From NCBI GenBank assembly GCA_002706765.1, contig PAJV01000066.1, forward strand, positions 86,740 through 150,739: a stretch of DNA of 64,000 nt. The letters run 5' to 3'. The translations under genes and the position numbers were made by a program. The notes under the pieces are model-generated. The model searched no databases. It had not been told where the DNA came from and was given only the letters and a program-made list of their open reading frames with translations. Below, piece by piece: positions 48,049-57,605 of this stretch. Numbering within the stretch: position 1 is the first letter of the stretch; each line of letters opens with the position of its first letter. The DNA is from Gimesia sp. Its GTDB lineage: Bacteria > Planctomycetota > Planctomycetia > Planctomycetales > Planctomycetaceae.

Positions 48049-50316
48049 TTGGATTTTCAGCAGGTCCTGACGCCCCCTCAATTCGCCGCTGTCTCGCATC
48101 ACCGGGGACCTTTACTGGTGCTGGCGGGGCCGGGTTCAGGAAAAACGCGTGTCATTACCCACCGCATTGCTTCGCTGATCCATGCGCACGTTCCCGCGCA
48201 TCAGATTCTGGGGATTACCTTCACCAATAAGGCAGCGGATGAAATGGGAGAACGGGTCAGGCAGTTGATTCCCGACTCGCGCGTGGAGATCTCTACATTT
48301 CATAGGTTCTGCGTCAAAATCCTGAGGCGCTATGGTCGCGGCGTCGGCCTGGACAGCAACTTCTCGATTTTTGACACCTCCGATCAGCAGCAGCTCATTC
48401 GCTTCGTGTTGAATGAATTAGACATTGATACCGTGGCGTATAATCCTTCGACCATCGCTTCGATGATCAGCCGCGCCAAAAATGATCTGATCACCGTCGA
48501 TCGCTTTGTCGAAATGTATCAGGAATCGGTGGGCGATCATCTGCAGGCCGTGGCGGCGCGGGTCTATCCGTTGTACCAGAAGCTGCTGCTCGAATCGAAC
48601 GCGGTGGACTTTGACGATTTACTGCTGCACGTCGCCAGCCTGCTTAAAGGCTCTCCTGAATTACGGGCCACTCTGGACGAACGCTATCAATATATCCTGG
48701 TAGATGAATACCAGGACACGAATCTGGCACAGTATCAGATTGTGATGGGCCTTTCATTAAATACACGCAACCTGTGTGTTACGGGAGATCCCGACCAGTC
48801 GATTTACGGGTGGCGGGGTGCGAAGATTGAAAACATCCTGCAGTTCGAACGGGATTTCCCCGACTGCAAAACCATTCGGCTCGAGCAGAATTTTCGCAGC
48901 ACGAAAGAAATTCTCCGCGTTGCCGACGATCTGATTTCTCACAACCAGCGCCGCAAAGTCAAATCGCTGTTTACAGAAAACCAGGAAGGATCTCCTGTCG
49001 AACTGCTCTGTTATCAGGATGAGCGACACGAAGCAGACGATATTGCCAGACGCATTCGCGAAGCCGTGGACAAAGGCGCGCATGACTACACGGATTTTGC
49101 CATCTTTTACCGGGTCAACTCGCTTTCCCGCGAGCTGGAACTGGCATTGGCCCGGCATAAAATACCGTATCAGCTGGCCGGCAGTGTGGCCTTCTATGAA
49201 CGTACGGAAGTCAAAGACCTGCTCTCGTATCTGAAGCTGGTCAACAATCCCGATGATCGGATTGCGTTCTCCCGCATTGTCAATAAGCCACTGCGGGGCA
49301 TCGGAAAAACCACTCAAAATAAACTGATTCGCTGGGCCGACGAACGGGGGATCAGCCTGCTGGAAGCCGCACATCAGGCAGCAGACTGCCCGAAACTTTC
49401 CAAACGGGCGGCGACCATGGTGGCGCGGTTTGCCAAAATGATCAACGGATTTTCGATGGCCGACTCAGGGTCCGTCGGGCACCTGATGGAGAGTATCATT
49501 GACAGCACGCGATTGATCGACAGCTGGAAGGAGAGTCCGGACGAAGATGATCAGCAACGGATTGCCAACGTCAATGAACTGCTCTCCACGGCCAGGAAGT
49601 ACGATGACATTTATGGAGAAGAGACGACCCTGGAAGGTTTTCTGGAAGTCAGTACCCTGGCCAGCGCGACCGACCAGCTGGATGCCGATGCCGGACGCGT
49701 GACCCTGATGACATTGCATGCCGCCAAAGGTCTGGAATATCCGGTGGTGTTTATCATCGGTGTCGAACAGAATCTGATTCCGCACGAACGGGTCTTGCGT
49801 GAAGAATTGCGCGATGGTTTAGAAGAAGAACGCCGCCTGTTCTTTGTGGGGATTACCCGGGCCGAACAGAACCTGTACCTGACTCAAACACGCGAACGCT
49901 CGCTGCGTGGTCGTCCGTGGAGAACCATCACCAGTGACTTCCTCAAAGAAATCGACGTGAAGCTCAATGACCAGACCACCGATGAGCTGTTTGAATCCCG
50001 CTCCCACTTTGATGAGTTCGTGGAATCCGTCAAGCGCGGTGAAATTGATATCGCCGCTTTGAAGGCAGCCAATCCGGAGCGTCCCCTGTTGATGACTGGT
50101 GCGGATCTCCTGAAAGATTCACCTCAAGCCGCTGAGATACCCCAGGGTTTTTCGGTGGGCATGCGCGTCAGGCATCCGCGGTATGGGGTGGGAACCGTCA
50201 TGGGAATCAGTGGTTATGCCCGTAAACGGATGGTAAATGTTCTGTTTGATGATGCAGACGAACCGCAGACCTTTGTCGCCGCACACTGCCCCCTGCAACC
50301 GTTAGGACTGCGCTAA
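48049..50316 (+). CDS. UvrD/PcrA-family superfamily 1 DNA helicase
   Basis: The 755-residue protein carries the SF1A helicase motifs: Walker A LAGPGSGKTRVIT (GPGSGKT at 27-33), motif Ia ITFTNKAADEM, ISTFHRFCVKIL, motif II VDEYQDTN, motif III GDPDQSIYGWRGA, motif IV RLEQNFRST, VTLMTLHAAKGLEYPVVFI (motif V) and RLFFVGITRAEQNLYLT (motif VI). A Tudor-like C-terminal end (GMRVRHPRYGVGTVMGISG) matches the PcrA/UvrD tail. These 3'-5' helicases act in excision repair, replication restart and removal of bound proteins from DNA. The start appears to be TTG: no ATG or GTG fits upstream, and AAAAGGA stands 9-10 bases before it. Confidence 0.94.
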   Translation: MDFQQVLTPPQFAAVSHHRGPLLVLAGPGSGKTRVITHRIASLIHAHVPAHQILGITFTNKAADEMGERVRQLIPDSRVEISTFHRFCVKILRRYGRGVGLDSNFSIFDTSDQQQLIRFVLNELDIDTVAYNPSTIASMISRAKNDLITVDRFVEMYQESVGDHLQAVAARVYPLYQKLLLESNAVDFDDLLLHVASLLKGSPELRATLDERYQYILVDEYQDTNLAQYQIVMGLSLNTRNLCVTGDPDQSIYGWRGAKIENILQFERDFPDCKTIRLEQNFRSTKEILRVADDLISHNQRRKVKSLFTENQEGSPVELLCYQDERHEADDIARRIREAVDKGAHDYTDFAIFYRVNSLSRELELALARHKIPYQLAGSVAFYERTEVKDLLSYLKLVNNPDDRIAFSRIVNKPLRGIGKTTQNKLIRWADERGISLLEAAHQAADCPKLSKRAATMVARFAKMINGFSMADSGSVGHLMESIIDSTRLIDSWKESPDEDDQQRIANVNELLSTARKYDDIYGEETTLEGFLEVSTLASATDQLDADAGRVTLMTLHAAKGLEYPVVFIIGVEQNLIPHERVLREELRDGLEEERRLFFVGITRAEQNLYLTQTRERSLRGRPWRTITSDFLKEIDVKLNDQTTDELFESRSHFDEFVESVKRGEIDIAALKAANPERPLLMTGADLLKDSPQAAEIPQGFSVGMRVRHPRYGVGTVMGISGYARKRMVNVLFDDADEPQTFVAAHCPLQPLGLR

Positions 50317-50456
50317 CCCGACGCTGGTTCAAGCGGATCACAGCCTCTTGCCGATAAACCCGATTGGCGCCTGCCATTAATTCTGTGGAAGAATACACTG
50401 GTATTTCGCAGTCATTCAGCAGGTCTGATTCACCTAAACCGACATCGGGTTCTCTC

Positions 50457-51416
50457 ATGCCGCCACGTAAACGACCACCGGCGAATTCCAGATTCCAAGT
50501 CCGCAAACCGGCTGACCCCGGGGTGCATCTGGAACCATTCCTGCATTACCTGGAAGCAGAATGCGGGATGGCAGCGAATACCATTTCCGCGTATCGCTCT
50601 GACATCGTGCAGTTTCTGGACTGGTACCGCGCGCAGCAACCGGTCCCGTTAAGTGAAGTCGATCTGAACTTTCTGTCCGGCTACCTGCAGCATCTCAATC
50701 GACGCAAGCTGGCGACGACGACCGTTTCCCGGCACCTGGTCACGATCAAGTTGTTCTTTCGTTACCTGGTGCTGGAAGGTGTGCTCGCCGAGAGTGTCGC
50801 CGACCTGTTGAATTCTCCCAAACTCTGGAAATATCTGCCCAAGGTTCTCAGCCCGGAAAAAGTCAACCAGCTGCTGTCTGCTCCCTGCCGGGAAGATCGC
50901 TACCCGCTCCGCGACCGGGCGATACTGGCGATGATGTATGCAACCGGCTGCCGTGTGACAGAGATCGTGACCCTGCCTTTGAACTCGGTAAAGCTGGCCG
51001 AAGGCTATGCCCGCTGCGTGGGAAAAGGAAACAAGGAACGCATGGTGTCATTGAATCCGGTCGCTGTCGCCGCCGTGGAAGCCTATCTGCGGCATGAGCG
51101 GCATGAGCGGCCTGTGCTGACACGACGCAACACGGCAGAACAGGCGCTGTTTCTGAATCGGGGAGGCAAGCAGCTCTCGCGGATCATGGTCTGGAACATC
51201 GTCAAGAAAAACGCGGCCCGCGTCGGCTGCAGTAAAGAGGTCAGTCCGCATACACTGCGTCACAGCTTCGCCACCCACATGATGGCTGGCGGCGCCGAGA
51301 TCCGCGCGTTGCAGGAACTGCTGGGACATGCGAATATCCGCACCACCCAGATTTACACCCACGTCGATCACAGCCGCCTGAAAGCCGTGCACCAGATGTA
51401 TCATCCGCGTGGCTGA
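50457..51416 (+). CDS. Tyrosine recombinase XerC/XerD
   Basis: About 319 residues from the ATG at 50457 (the frame is open to a TTG at 50364, which would add a Ser-rich tail unlike the family). An N-terminal SAM-like domain (LEPFLHYLEAECGMAANTIS..YRSDIVQFLDW) is followed by the catalytic domain with Arg in ATGCRVTEIV, Lys in GKGNKERMV, HTLRHSFATHM (His-x-x-Arg), His in LGHANIRTTQIY and the nucleophilic Tyr within that last motif. The set is complete, so it is an active recombinase, most like chromosome-dimer-resolving XerD/XerC. No dif-like site or mobile element was seen nearby. A 9-base CGGCATGAG repeat gives RHERHER in the middle. Confidence 0.92.
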   Translation: MPPRKRPPANSRFQVRKPADPGVHLEPFLHYLEAECGMAANTISAYRSDIVQFLDWYRAQQPVPLSEVDLNFLSGYLQHLNRRKLATTTVSRHLVTIKLFFRYLVLEGVLAESVADLLNSPKLWKYLPKVLSPEKVNQLLSAPCREDRYPLRDRAILAMMYATGCRVTEIVTLPLNSVKLAEGYARCVGKGNKERMVSLNPVAVAAVEAYLRHERHERPVLTRRNTAEQALFLNRGGKQLSRIMVWNIVKKNAARVGCSKEVSPHTLRHSFATHMMAGGAEIRALQELLGHANIRTTQIYTHVDHSRLKAVHQMYHPRG

Positions 51417-52331
51417 TTAAAATGGGTCCATCAGTTTGCCATCTCCGCGGTTGCCGAGTTGTTCCAGCAAACCGGGATCGATGTTCTCGGCAATGAAGCG
51501 GACAGAACCGTCGCCCAGCCCGATGTGAGCGCCCCCGAGATGGTAGCTTCCGAATCCCCCGACATTTAACAGTGGATCGACAGGATTCTCCTCTACAGGT
51601 GTGGGAGGATTATTGCTTCCCCAGGAACCGTTGAAGCTGGGGAGATCCTTGTTGATGGAACCGGTATTCCGCAGACTGGCGCGCGTCCCGGAGAGCCAGC
51701 CCAGGTTGGTCTCGTCGAACAGATGCTCGCCGATAAAAATGGTATTGCTGCTGCCGTCGGTAATCTGATCGTAGCTGATGCTGCTGTTGAGGAACATGAC
51801 TCCGGAATTATTCACATCAATGGGCGCTTCATTTGCATTATAGCAGGCCGCATAATTGGTCTGAAACAAATCGACATTTTCCTCAATCGGCACACGTAAA
51901 ACAGGCCCTTTGGGATCAGACGGGCAGCTTAAAACAGAGAGCGGTCTTTTGCGCACCTCATAATTGGCTTCGGCGTACACACTCTGTTTAAAGTCAATAT
52001 GCCGATACACAATCGCCTGATCCAGGAACGGCATCAGTCCTCCAAGCCAGCCCATGTCATAGCCTTTGGGTTCGTTTTTAATGGGTCCCGTCTGATTATA
52101 AACTCCCGCCGGCAGGACCTCGAAAGCCATTTCGTAGTTTTGCAGCGCAATGCTGATCTGCATCAGATTGTTCTTACACACTGTCCGCCTGGCTGCCTCA
52201 CGGGCCTGCTGGACTGCCGGCAGCAGGAGTGCAATCAGGATCGCGATGATTGCAATCACAACCAGCAGTTCGATCAGCGTGAAGCCATGACGCTGCTGAC
52301 TCTGGTGAAAGCGGGGAGCAAACTTATTCAT
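51417..52331 (-). CDS. DUF1559 protein at the end of the pseudopilus operon
   Basis: The 304-residue protein has the prepilin motif [19 protein letters not shown] with Glu at +5, the [19 protein letters not shown] helix end and the DUF1559 body ([71 protein letters not shown]). It is a plausible major pseudopilin, since all other pseudopilin-like genes of this operon are minor-type. It stands immediately downstream of the PilX/GspK-like gene with an 83-base spacer. Its stop abuts the recombinase stop without a gap. This is the clearest genomic link in the window between DUF1559 and an assembly machine. Confidence 0.93.
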   Translation of the reverse strand: MNKFAPRFHQSQQRHGFTLIELLVVIAIIAILIALLLPAVQQAREAARRTVCKNNLMQISIALQNYEMAFEVLPAGVYNQTGPIKNEPKGYDMGWLGGLMPFLDQAIVYRHIDFKQSVYAEANYEVRKRPLSVLSCPSDPKGPVLRVPIEENVDLFQTNYAACYNANEAPIDVNNSGVMFLNSSISYDQITDGSSNTIFIGEHLFDETNLGWLSGTRASLRNTGSINKDLPSFNGSWGSNNPPTPVEENPVDPLLNVGGFGSYHLGGAHIGLGDGSVRFIAENIDPGLLEQLGNRGDGKLMDPF

Positions 52332-52414
52332 CTTTTTTATTCCTGGGATAAAATACCAAATCGCATTGTAAGGAAATCATTGATAAGAACCGAAGCTTGA
52401 TCGAAGGATTGAGG

Positions 52415-52858
52415 TCATAATAAAATCTTTTTTGTACGAGTAATGACAAACGTCTGACTCTCAGGATATTTCACTCGAGCCTGAATGGAGATACGTTGAG
52501 CGCCGTCCGTTTCCGATTTCAACTCGATTTCAGCGGAGCCTGCATAACGGGTTCCCAGTTCTTCCGCATCAATCTGCCAGACTTCCCCCTGGTACTCGGG
52601 ATTTGACAATCGCTGTCGCGCGGCACGCTCCAGAGCTGACTCAACCAGCCAGTCGGCCTGGACCTGCAGCTGCTCCTTCAGCATTTGTCGTCGCTGCATC
52701 AACGTCGATTTCAGCAGTGAAGCCATCACCAGTGAAATCAACAACAGGCAGACCATGACAATCACCAGCACTGCTCCCTGGCGCGTGCTCTGAGTGTGAA
52801 ATACTGTCTCTGATTGATTGTGATGACGCATATGATTGACCCTGTCACTCGGTTTCAT
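52415..52858 (-). CDS. PilX/GspK-like minor pseudopilin
   Basis: The 147-residue protein has the segment RQG|AVLVIVMVCLLLISLVMAS, with a small leader and a prepilin-type helix that lacks Glu at +5. That is the form seen in PilX/GspK-type tip subunits. The rest is a short beta-rich domain (EVWQIDAEELGTRYAGSAEI, then RISIQARVKYPESQTFVITR). The start overlaps the stop of the upstream GspJ-like gene by 14 bases. An ATG nine codons further (52831) is an alternative start. GspK caps the pseudopilus with GspI and GspJ, which fits the gene order here. Confidence 0.78.
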   Translation of the reverse strand: MKPSDRVNHMRHHNQSETVFHTQSTRQGAVLVIVMVCLLLISLVMASLLKSTLMQRRQMLKEQLQVQADWLVESALERAARQRLSNPEYQGEVWQIDAEELGTRYAGSAEIELKSETDGAQRISIQARVKYPESQTFVITRTKKILL

Positions 52859-53453
52859 TTGTTTCTTTTTCTGGTTGTTTCAGTTTCAGATTCGCCAGCC
52901 GATAATCATGGCCGATGGTGGAAATGATCGATAATTCCTGAAACGCCGGCTTCCCGGACCGACCTGAGCTTTCGCTGTTTTTAATTGATACGCGCTGTAA
53001 CGGATCGGGTTCTTCAATGGAGATCCCCGCCCGATGCAGTCGCTGCTGTTCAAAAAAACGAGCGAGGCTGCCCTCAGGCAGATAATAGACATCACGATGT
53101 GTTTCCTTACCCTGGCGGGTCACGACTCGGAAAATCTGATGTTGTTGAATCGTGTACTTCACACTCTGATTGTCGGGTTGTTGCAGGATCAGTTCGCTCC
53201 CTTCTGCGGGAAACTGGACTTCTACTGCAGCATGAATGTCTGCACGAAACAGATGGGAAAATCGCTGGAACGAAGATCCCAGCCAGGCGGCTTTGCTGGT
53301 TTCCCGCTCGGCACGAAGCACCGTATGCATGGTGAGCATACTGATGCCCATCAGCACCGAAGCGATGCCCATGGCCACGACGACTTCCACCAGGGAAACT
53401 CCCGGGGGGCAGCCATATTGCCTGATCGAAATCATAAATCCACGTCGCTGCAT
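52845..53453 (-). CDS. GspJ-like minor pseudopilin
   Basis: The 202-residue protein has a prepilin leader with G18|VSLVEVVVAMGIASVLMG and Glu at +5, followed by a domain rich in beta-strands (IHAAVEVQFPAEGSELILQQ, then YTIQQHQIFRVVTRQGKETH). The motif and its place between GspI- and GspK-like genes fit GspJ. Its start ATG overlaps the stop of the GspI-like gene by one base (TAATG), so translation is coupled. No Cys pair was seen. Confidence 0.82.
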   Translation of the reverse strand: MQRRGFMISIRQYGCPPGVSLVEVVVAMGIASVLMGISMLTMHTVLRAERETSKAAWLGSSFQRFSHLFRADIHAAVEVQFPAEGSELILQQPDNQSVKYTIQQHQIFRVVTRQGKETHRDVYYLPEGSLARFFEQQRLHRAGISIEEPDPLQRVSIKNSESSGRSGKPAFQELSIISTIGHDYRLANLKLKQPEKETNETE

Positions 53454-53908
53454 TACTGCTGTTCCTTCAGGCAGACCCAGGAAGTGAGTCTCACCGGCAT
53501 CGCCCTGATTCCCTGATCGTTTTTCCAGTCGAGCTGGATCCCTATCTTTTTCATCTGCTGCACATCATCTGCGTTACTGACTTTGAATTGCAGGCTGGCA
53601 TCGGGAAGTTGTCTGATCGCACTTTCCGATAAAGCAAACTTATCCACGGTTGACTGCTGTACTTCGTCAAATGGTAAAGTGACCGCGCGTTCCATCAGAT
53701 TTTCCACTTCCACAATCGCAATCTGGCGGCGTTCAGTCTGCCGGCGTTCGCGATGCACCCAGTAGATCGCTGGTACCATAATCATGGAAACCGTCATCAG
53801 CAGCACGCCGGCCACCATCATCTCCACCAGCGTGAATCCGCGGCGTTGACACCGCAATGCTGCGCTGCGAGTTGGACTGATTCTATTGATCTGTTTTTGA
53901 TTTCTCAC
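53453..53908 (-). CDS. GspI/PilV-like minor pseudopilin
   Basis: The 151-residue protein has QRRG|FTLVEMMVAGVLLMTV with Glu at +5, a prepilin N-helix, and a small exposed domain (RRQIAIVEVENLMERAVTLP, then SLQFKVSNADDVQQMKKIGI). In type II systems GspI nucleates the tip complex with GspJ and GspK, which are encoded next. The spacer to the upstream GspF-like gene is 20 bases. Confidence 0.82.
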   Translation of the reverse strand: MRNQKQINRISPTRSAALRCQRRGFTLVEMMVAGVLLMTVSMIMVPAIYWVHRERRQTERRQIAIVEVENLMERAVTLPFDEVQQSTVDKFALSESAIRQLPDASLQFKVSNADDVQQMKKIGIQLDWKNDQGIRAMPVRLTSWVCLKEQQ

Positions 53909-53928
53909 ATTTCAACCAATATCTGAGG

Positions 53929-55041
53929 TTAAGACAGGGCATGCATGATCGTCACCAGTGGTAAAAACAGCCCGATAACGAAGATACCCACTAAACAGCC
54001 CACGCCCACAACAAAACACGGTTCCAGGTATTCCCGTATCAACGCCAGGCGATAATTGATACGCCGTTCGATTCCTTTGGCAATCGCTTTGAGCGCCCAG
54101 CTCAAATTACCGGCCCGTTGCGCTGACTGCAGCAGACGCACTTCACTGGGAGTCAGCAGGCTATAGTCATGCAGTGACGTCCAGCAGTCGTTCCCTTTAT
54201 GAATATCTTCCAGAATCGCGTTAAAGCGGGCAGACAGATACTTATTTTTTGTCGTGTGTGACAGGGTCTCGAATGCCCCCAGCAGCGGACGTCCTGATTC
54301 GGTGCTGACGTGCAGAAACCGCAGCACATCCGGCGCGATCAAACGGGGATAATAGCGTCCCGAAATAAACCGGGGGCGCCAGCCATTTTCCAGATAGCCG
54401 GTCCGGCGGAGCCTGAGATACATAAAAAAGAGAATCAGAAAGACTGGAAATATTAACGGAAAGTAATTAACAATCAGGTCCGCTGCATAGATGATCCTCA
54501 GCGTCAGATCCGGTAACTCCATGCCGAAATCCAAGAAAATCTTTTTCATCTTGGGAATGATCCAGTAACAGATAAATCCGAAAACCAGAAACATGATGAC
54601 AAAAACCGTAGACAGATAGACGCCGATGCCGGGACGCAGGTAATCCCGTTCATTGCGCTGCTCGGCACACACTTCCGCCGCCAGCGCCAGCGCAGAAGGC
54701 AGCGTCCCTGATTCGGCTCCCGCTTTGACGAGGAAGAACGCGTTCGCAGGAATCACGTACGGAATCTTTTCCAGCGCCTCGGCCAGCGGAACGCCGCTCC
54801 GCAGCAGGTCCACCAGCCGCATGATCTGGTAACGCCAGTGGCCACGAATATCTTTCCCGAACGTTTCCAGAACGTCGATCAACGGCAGCTGTTTATCGGC
54901 GGCGATGGCCAGAATCCGCAGCAATGCCACCTGTTGAGAATAAGAAACACGCCCGAAAGACAGAAAGGTTCCGAATGGCGACGAATTTCTTACGTTGCCA
55001 AATATTCGATTCAGATTTTCGAAATGCGATTTCTTATCCAT
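53929..55041 (-). CDS. GspF-family platform protein (third copy)
   Basis: The 370-residue protein contains two GspF domains with the usual helices: LRILAIAADKQLPLIDVLETFG, LRSGVPLAEALEKIP, then a transmembrane part (VFVIMFLVFGFICYWIIPKM) with the PKMKKIFLDFGMELPDLTL loop. The second domain has FLHVSTESGRPLLGAFETL and the C-terminal helix YLEPCFVVGVGCLVGIFVIG. GspF/PilC proteins form the inner-membrane platform of pseudopilus and pilus machines. This is the last of three consecutive GspF genes, an unusual number since one suffices in most systems. Confidence 0.9.
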   Translation of the reverse strand: MDKKSHFENLNRIFGNVRNSSPFGTFLSFGRVSYSQQVALLRILAIAADKQLPLIDVLETFGKDIRGHWRYQIMRLVDLLRSGVPLAEALEKIPYVIPANAFFLVKAGAESGTLPSALALAAEVCAEQRNERDYLRPGIGVYLSTVFVIMFLVFGFICYWIIPKMKKIFLDFGMELPDLTLRIIYAADLIVNYFPLIFPVFLILFFMYLRLRRTGYLENGWRPRFISGRYYPRLIAPDVLRFLHVSTESGRPLLGAFETLSHTTKNKYLSARFNAILEDIHKGNDCWTSLHDYSLLTPSEVRLLQSAQRAGNLSWALKAIAKGIERRINYRLALIREYLEPCFVVGVGCLVGIFVIGLFLPLVTIMHALS

Positions 55042-55115
55042 GAGTGATTGAACGCGACAGCCGCTCTCTGAAGTAAATGAATTTAAAATAGATATCAGTC
55101 AGCCAGCCACCTGAT

Positions 55116-56351
55116 TCAGGACAGCCAGTTCAACAATTGAATTAAAGGCGCCAGCATGGCGATAAACATGAAACCCATCAGCGTGCCACAGAAAATGATC
55201 ACCAGTGGCTCGACGACCGACGAGAAAAAAGTAAGTCGGACGCGCGTCTGACTGTTCAACATGTCCGACAGTGCATTGAGGATTTCGACCGAATAGCGAG
55301 GCCCTGTCGTCGATGTGGAACCGGACTGACTGGCTAAAGTCTGCAGAAATGTAGCCGGAAAAATTTTCAAAGATTCCAGGGACGCAATTTCTGCCTGGCC
55401 TGAAGAGACGGAATCTGAGAACTGTCGGCAGGCATTGCGGATTTCATAATTGCTGGAACTTTCTCCCGTCATCTTGAGCGCTTCGAGAAACGGGAGCCCG
55501 TTATCAACCAGTAATGCCAGTAAATGGGAAAACCGCGAGACGGACAGCCCGCGAAGCAGTCCACCAATCAGGGGCAGACGGTATATGATTTTCTGCGACC
55601 ACATCTGCCCGCGCTCCGTTTTCATCAACAGCAGGTAGCAGCCAATCAGCAGCAGCCCGGCAGGCAGATACCACCACCATTGCGTCCGCAGAAAAAGAGA
55701 GAGTCCAAACAGTTGGAGCGTCATCCCCGGTAGCTCGATGCCGAAATCCATGTAAATCGATTCGAAGGCAGGCAGGATCCAGAGCAGGATGCTCAGAAAC
55801 ATCAGCATGGCAAACCCCATCAGGATGACCGGGTAACTCAGCGCCATCAGCAGCTGGCTTCTCATCTCGGAGAGCTGTCGGGTATGCGCGACATAGTCCG
55901 CCAGGATTTCGCTCATTTTTCCCGAACGAGTGCCGGCGTGCACCAGCGCACATAATTCGCGCGGCGCCCGGGAGTCCGCGAGTACCGTCTCCAGATCGTT
56001 ACCGGCGTCCAGCTGGGAGGCCAGATTCTGCACGGCAGAACGCAGACGCGGATTCTCGATTTCATGCGAAACGGCTTCCAGTCCGGTTGATAAGGGGAGC
56101 CGGGCACGGGTTAAATCAGACAGGTGATCGGAAATCGTATCGTAATCGCGGGACGACAGTTTCTGTCTTCTCGCTGAAGCGGATACGCCATGCGTGGAAT
56201 AAGACAGCGCTGACTCCTCTTCTTCAATCCGTTCGATTTTAATGCCCTGCTCCTGCAGTTGACTCGCAACTTCATCCCGGTCGGCAGCATGCAGGCGGCC
56301 GGAGATGTGTTTCCCTTGCGAGTTGATTCCCTGGTAGCGATACCAAATCAT
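55116..56351 (-). CDS. GspF-family platform protein (second copy)
   Basis: About 411 residues from the ATG at 56351. It was preferred because the family starts MIWYRYQGINSQGKHISG and AGGGTG stands just before it; the open frame runs nine codons further. This copy keeps the cytoplasmic N-terminal piece (RYQGINSQGKHISGRLHAADRDEVASQLQEQG, a domain of canonical GspF/PilC) plus two GspF domains, with SDLTRARLPLSTGLEAVS, IYMDFGIELPGMTLQ and FLEALKMTGESSSN. It is the most canonical of the three. The spacer on either side is 74-81 bases, longer than the coupling seen among the pseudopilin genes. Confidence 0.92.
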   Translation of the reverse strand: MIWYRYQGINSQGKHISGRLHAADRDEVASQLQEQGIKIERIEEEESALSYSTHGVSASARRQKLSSRDYDTISDHLSDLTRARLPLSTGLEAVSHEIENPRLRSAVQNLASQLDAGNDLETVLADSRAPRELCALVHAGTRSGKMSEILADYVAHTRQLSEMRSQLLMALSYPVILMGFAMLMFLSILLWILPAFESIYMDFGIELPGMTLQLFGLSLFLRTQWWWYLPAGLLLIGCYLLLMKTERGQMWSQKIIYRLPLIGGLLRGLSVSRFSHLLALLVDNGLPFLEALKMTGESSSNYEIRNACRQFSDSVSSGQAEIASLESLKIFPATFLQTLASQSGSTSTTGPRYSVEILNALSDMLNSQTRVRLTFFSSVVEPLVIIFCGTLMGFMFIAMLAPLIQLLNWLS

Positions 56352-56432
56352 CTGACAGACACCCTGTAATTCATTCAACCCCCACTATCATCACTACCCA
56401 ACCTCGAACCATAGCCTCTCAATTTAAGAACC

Positions 56433-57521
56433 TCATGGTTGAGCCAATTGTTTAAGCATGTCGGAGAATGGAAGAAATAATACCAGAGAATAGCATAACA
56501 CCGTCCCTCCGCCGATGATCGCACCGGTAAAGATCGGAAACAAAATGCGAAACCAGCGTGTATAACTGGTGGCTTTTCTCCGATACATATCGGCGGCATT
56601 TTTGAGCGCCAGGCTGAGTTCCCCCTGATGATTCTTCGTCGTCAGCAGCCAGGTTAATAACGGAGGCCAGCCATATTCTTTCGTGGTGACCACTGTCTCC
56701 GGCTGTGCATGCAGATGTCGTTCTGCCATCAGACTGGCCGACTTCACCAGTTGATCATCGCCGGTCGCTTCTGCCGCCAGGACGACCGATTCGGCAAAGG
56801 GAATGTTCTGTTGAATCAACAGCGACATCAGTTCGGAAAAATTGCCGTACCGGTAATAGTTGGCAATCTTCTGCACACCCGGTATCCAGCCAATCAACCG
56901 GCTGGTTCCTTTGAAATTCAACAGCTGGGAACTGCCGGTCCTCATCCAGACAATCACAAACAGAAACAACAGCAGCGGCGGAACCAGGCCCCAGTAGACA
57001 ACCGTGGATTGCATGGAATTCAATAACCGTAAAGGCGTCGATTCACCAAGACGAAAAATATCATAAGCCGCGTTAAACCGCGAAAGTACTTCAAACAGGA
57101 AGATCAGAAACAGTCCATAAGCCAGACTGAATACAATCAGCGGGTAAACCAGCGCCATGCCGATCTGGCGACGCAGGTGAAACAGTTCCCAGGCGTAGTT
57201 CGACATTTCTTCCAGGGCAACCGTCAGCTTGCCCGACTTGATGCCCGCTTCCACGATCACACGATACACGCGGGGAAAGCGATCGCCTTCCGCCGCCATC
57301 GCTTCCGGCAGGGTACTGCCCCGCTCCATCTTTGTTGCCAGGTCCGCGGTAATGCGGCCCAGTCGATCCGGAAGTTCGTTTCCCATCTCGCGGAGCCCGA
57401 GTTCCAGGGGAATCCCGGCCTGAACCAGTGAAATGATTTCCTCGTTCAGCGCGATCAGTTCATCGAGCTCGAAGCGGGTTCCGCGGGACGCGTTCGATTC
57501 TGAATCATCTCTTGAATTCAT
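56433..57521 (-). CDS. GspF-family platform protein (first copy)
   Basis: About 362 residues from the ATG at 57521, preceded by AGGTG at a good distance; a GTG two codons earlier is an alternative. Two GspF domains are seen: DELIALNEEIISLVQAGIPL..GLREMG, LIVEAGIKSGKL-like RVIVEAGIKSGKLTVALEEM, a hydrophobic segment ALVYPLIVFSLAYGLFLIFL, and a second domain with FSELMSLLIQQNIPFAESVV and YPRRKATSYTRW-like YRRKATSYTRWFRILFP. The N-terminal extra domain of the second copy is absent. It follows the GspE gene by 84 bases. Confidence 0.9.
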   Translation of the reverse strand: MNSRDDSESNASRGTRFELDELIALNEEIISLVQAGIPLELGLREMGNELPDRLGRITADLATKMERGSTLPEAMAAEGDRFPRVYRVIVEAGIKSGKLTVALEEMSNYAWELFHLRRQIGMALVYPLIVFSLAYGLFLIFLFEVLSRFNAAYDIFRLGESTPLRLLNSMQSTVVYWGLVPPLLLFLFVIVWMRTGSSQLLNFKGTSRLIGWIPGVQKIANYYRYGNFSELMSLLIQQNIPFAESVVLAAEATGDDQLVKSASLMAERHLHAQPETVVTTKEYGWPPLLTWLLTTKNHQGELSLALKNAADMYRRKATSYTRWFRILFPIFTGAIIGGGTVLCYSLVLFLPFSDMLKQLAQP

Positions 57522-57605
57522 ATTCACACCTGCTTTTGCCAGAAACGATTCGTACTGTGTGATCGATTCACACGAAATTCAGAGGTTAATAAAACCGGTT
57601 GCCCG

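Noticed and set aside
51089-51112. Short CGGCATGAG direct repeat in the recombinase gene
   Set aside because: Only two copies within a coding frame (RHERHER); no sign of an attachment site or repeat array.
50457-51416. Recombinase as evidence for an integrated mobile element
   Set aside because: The protein looks like housekeeping XerC/D, and no attachment repeats, phage or transposase genes lie around it.
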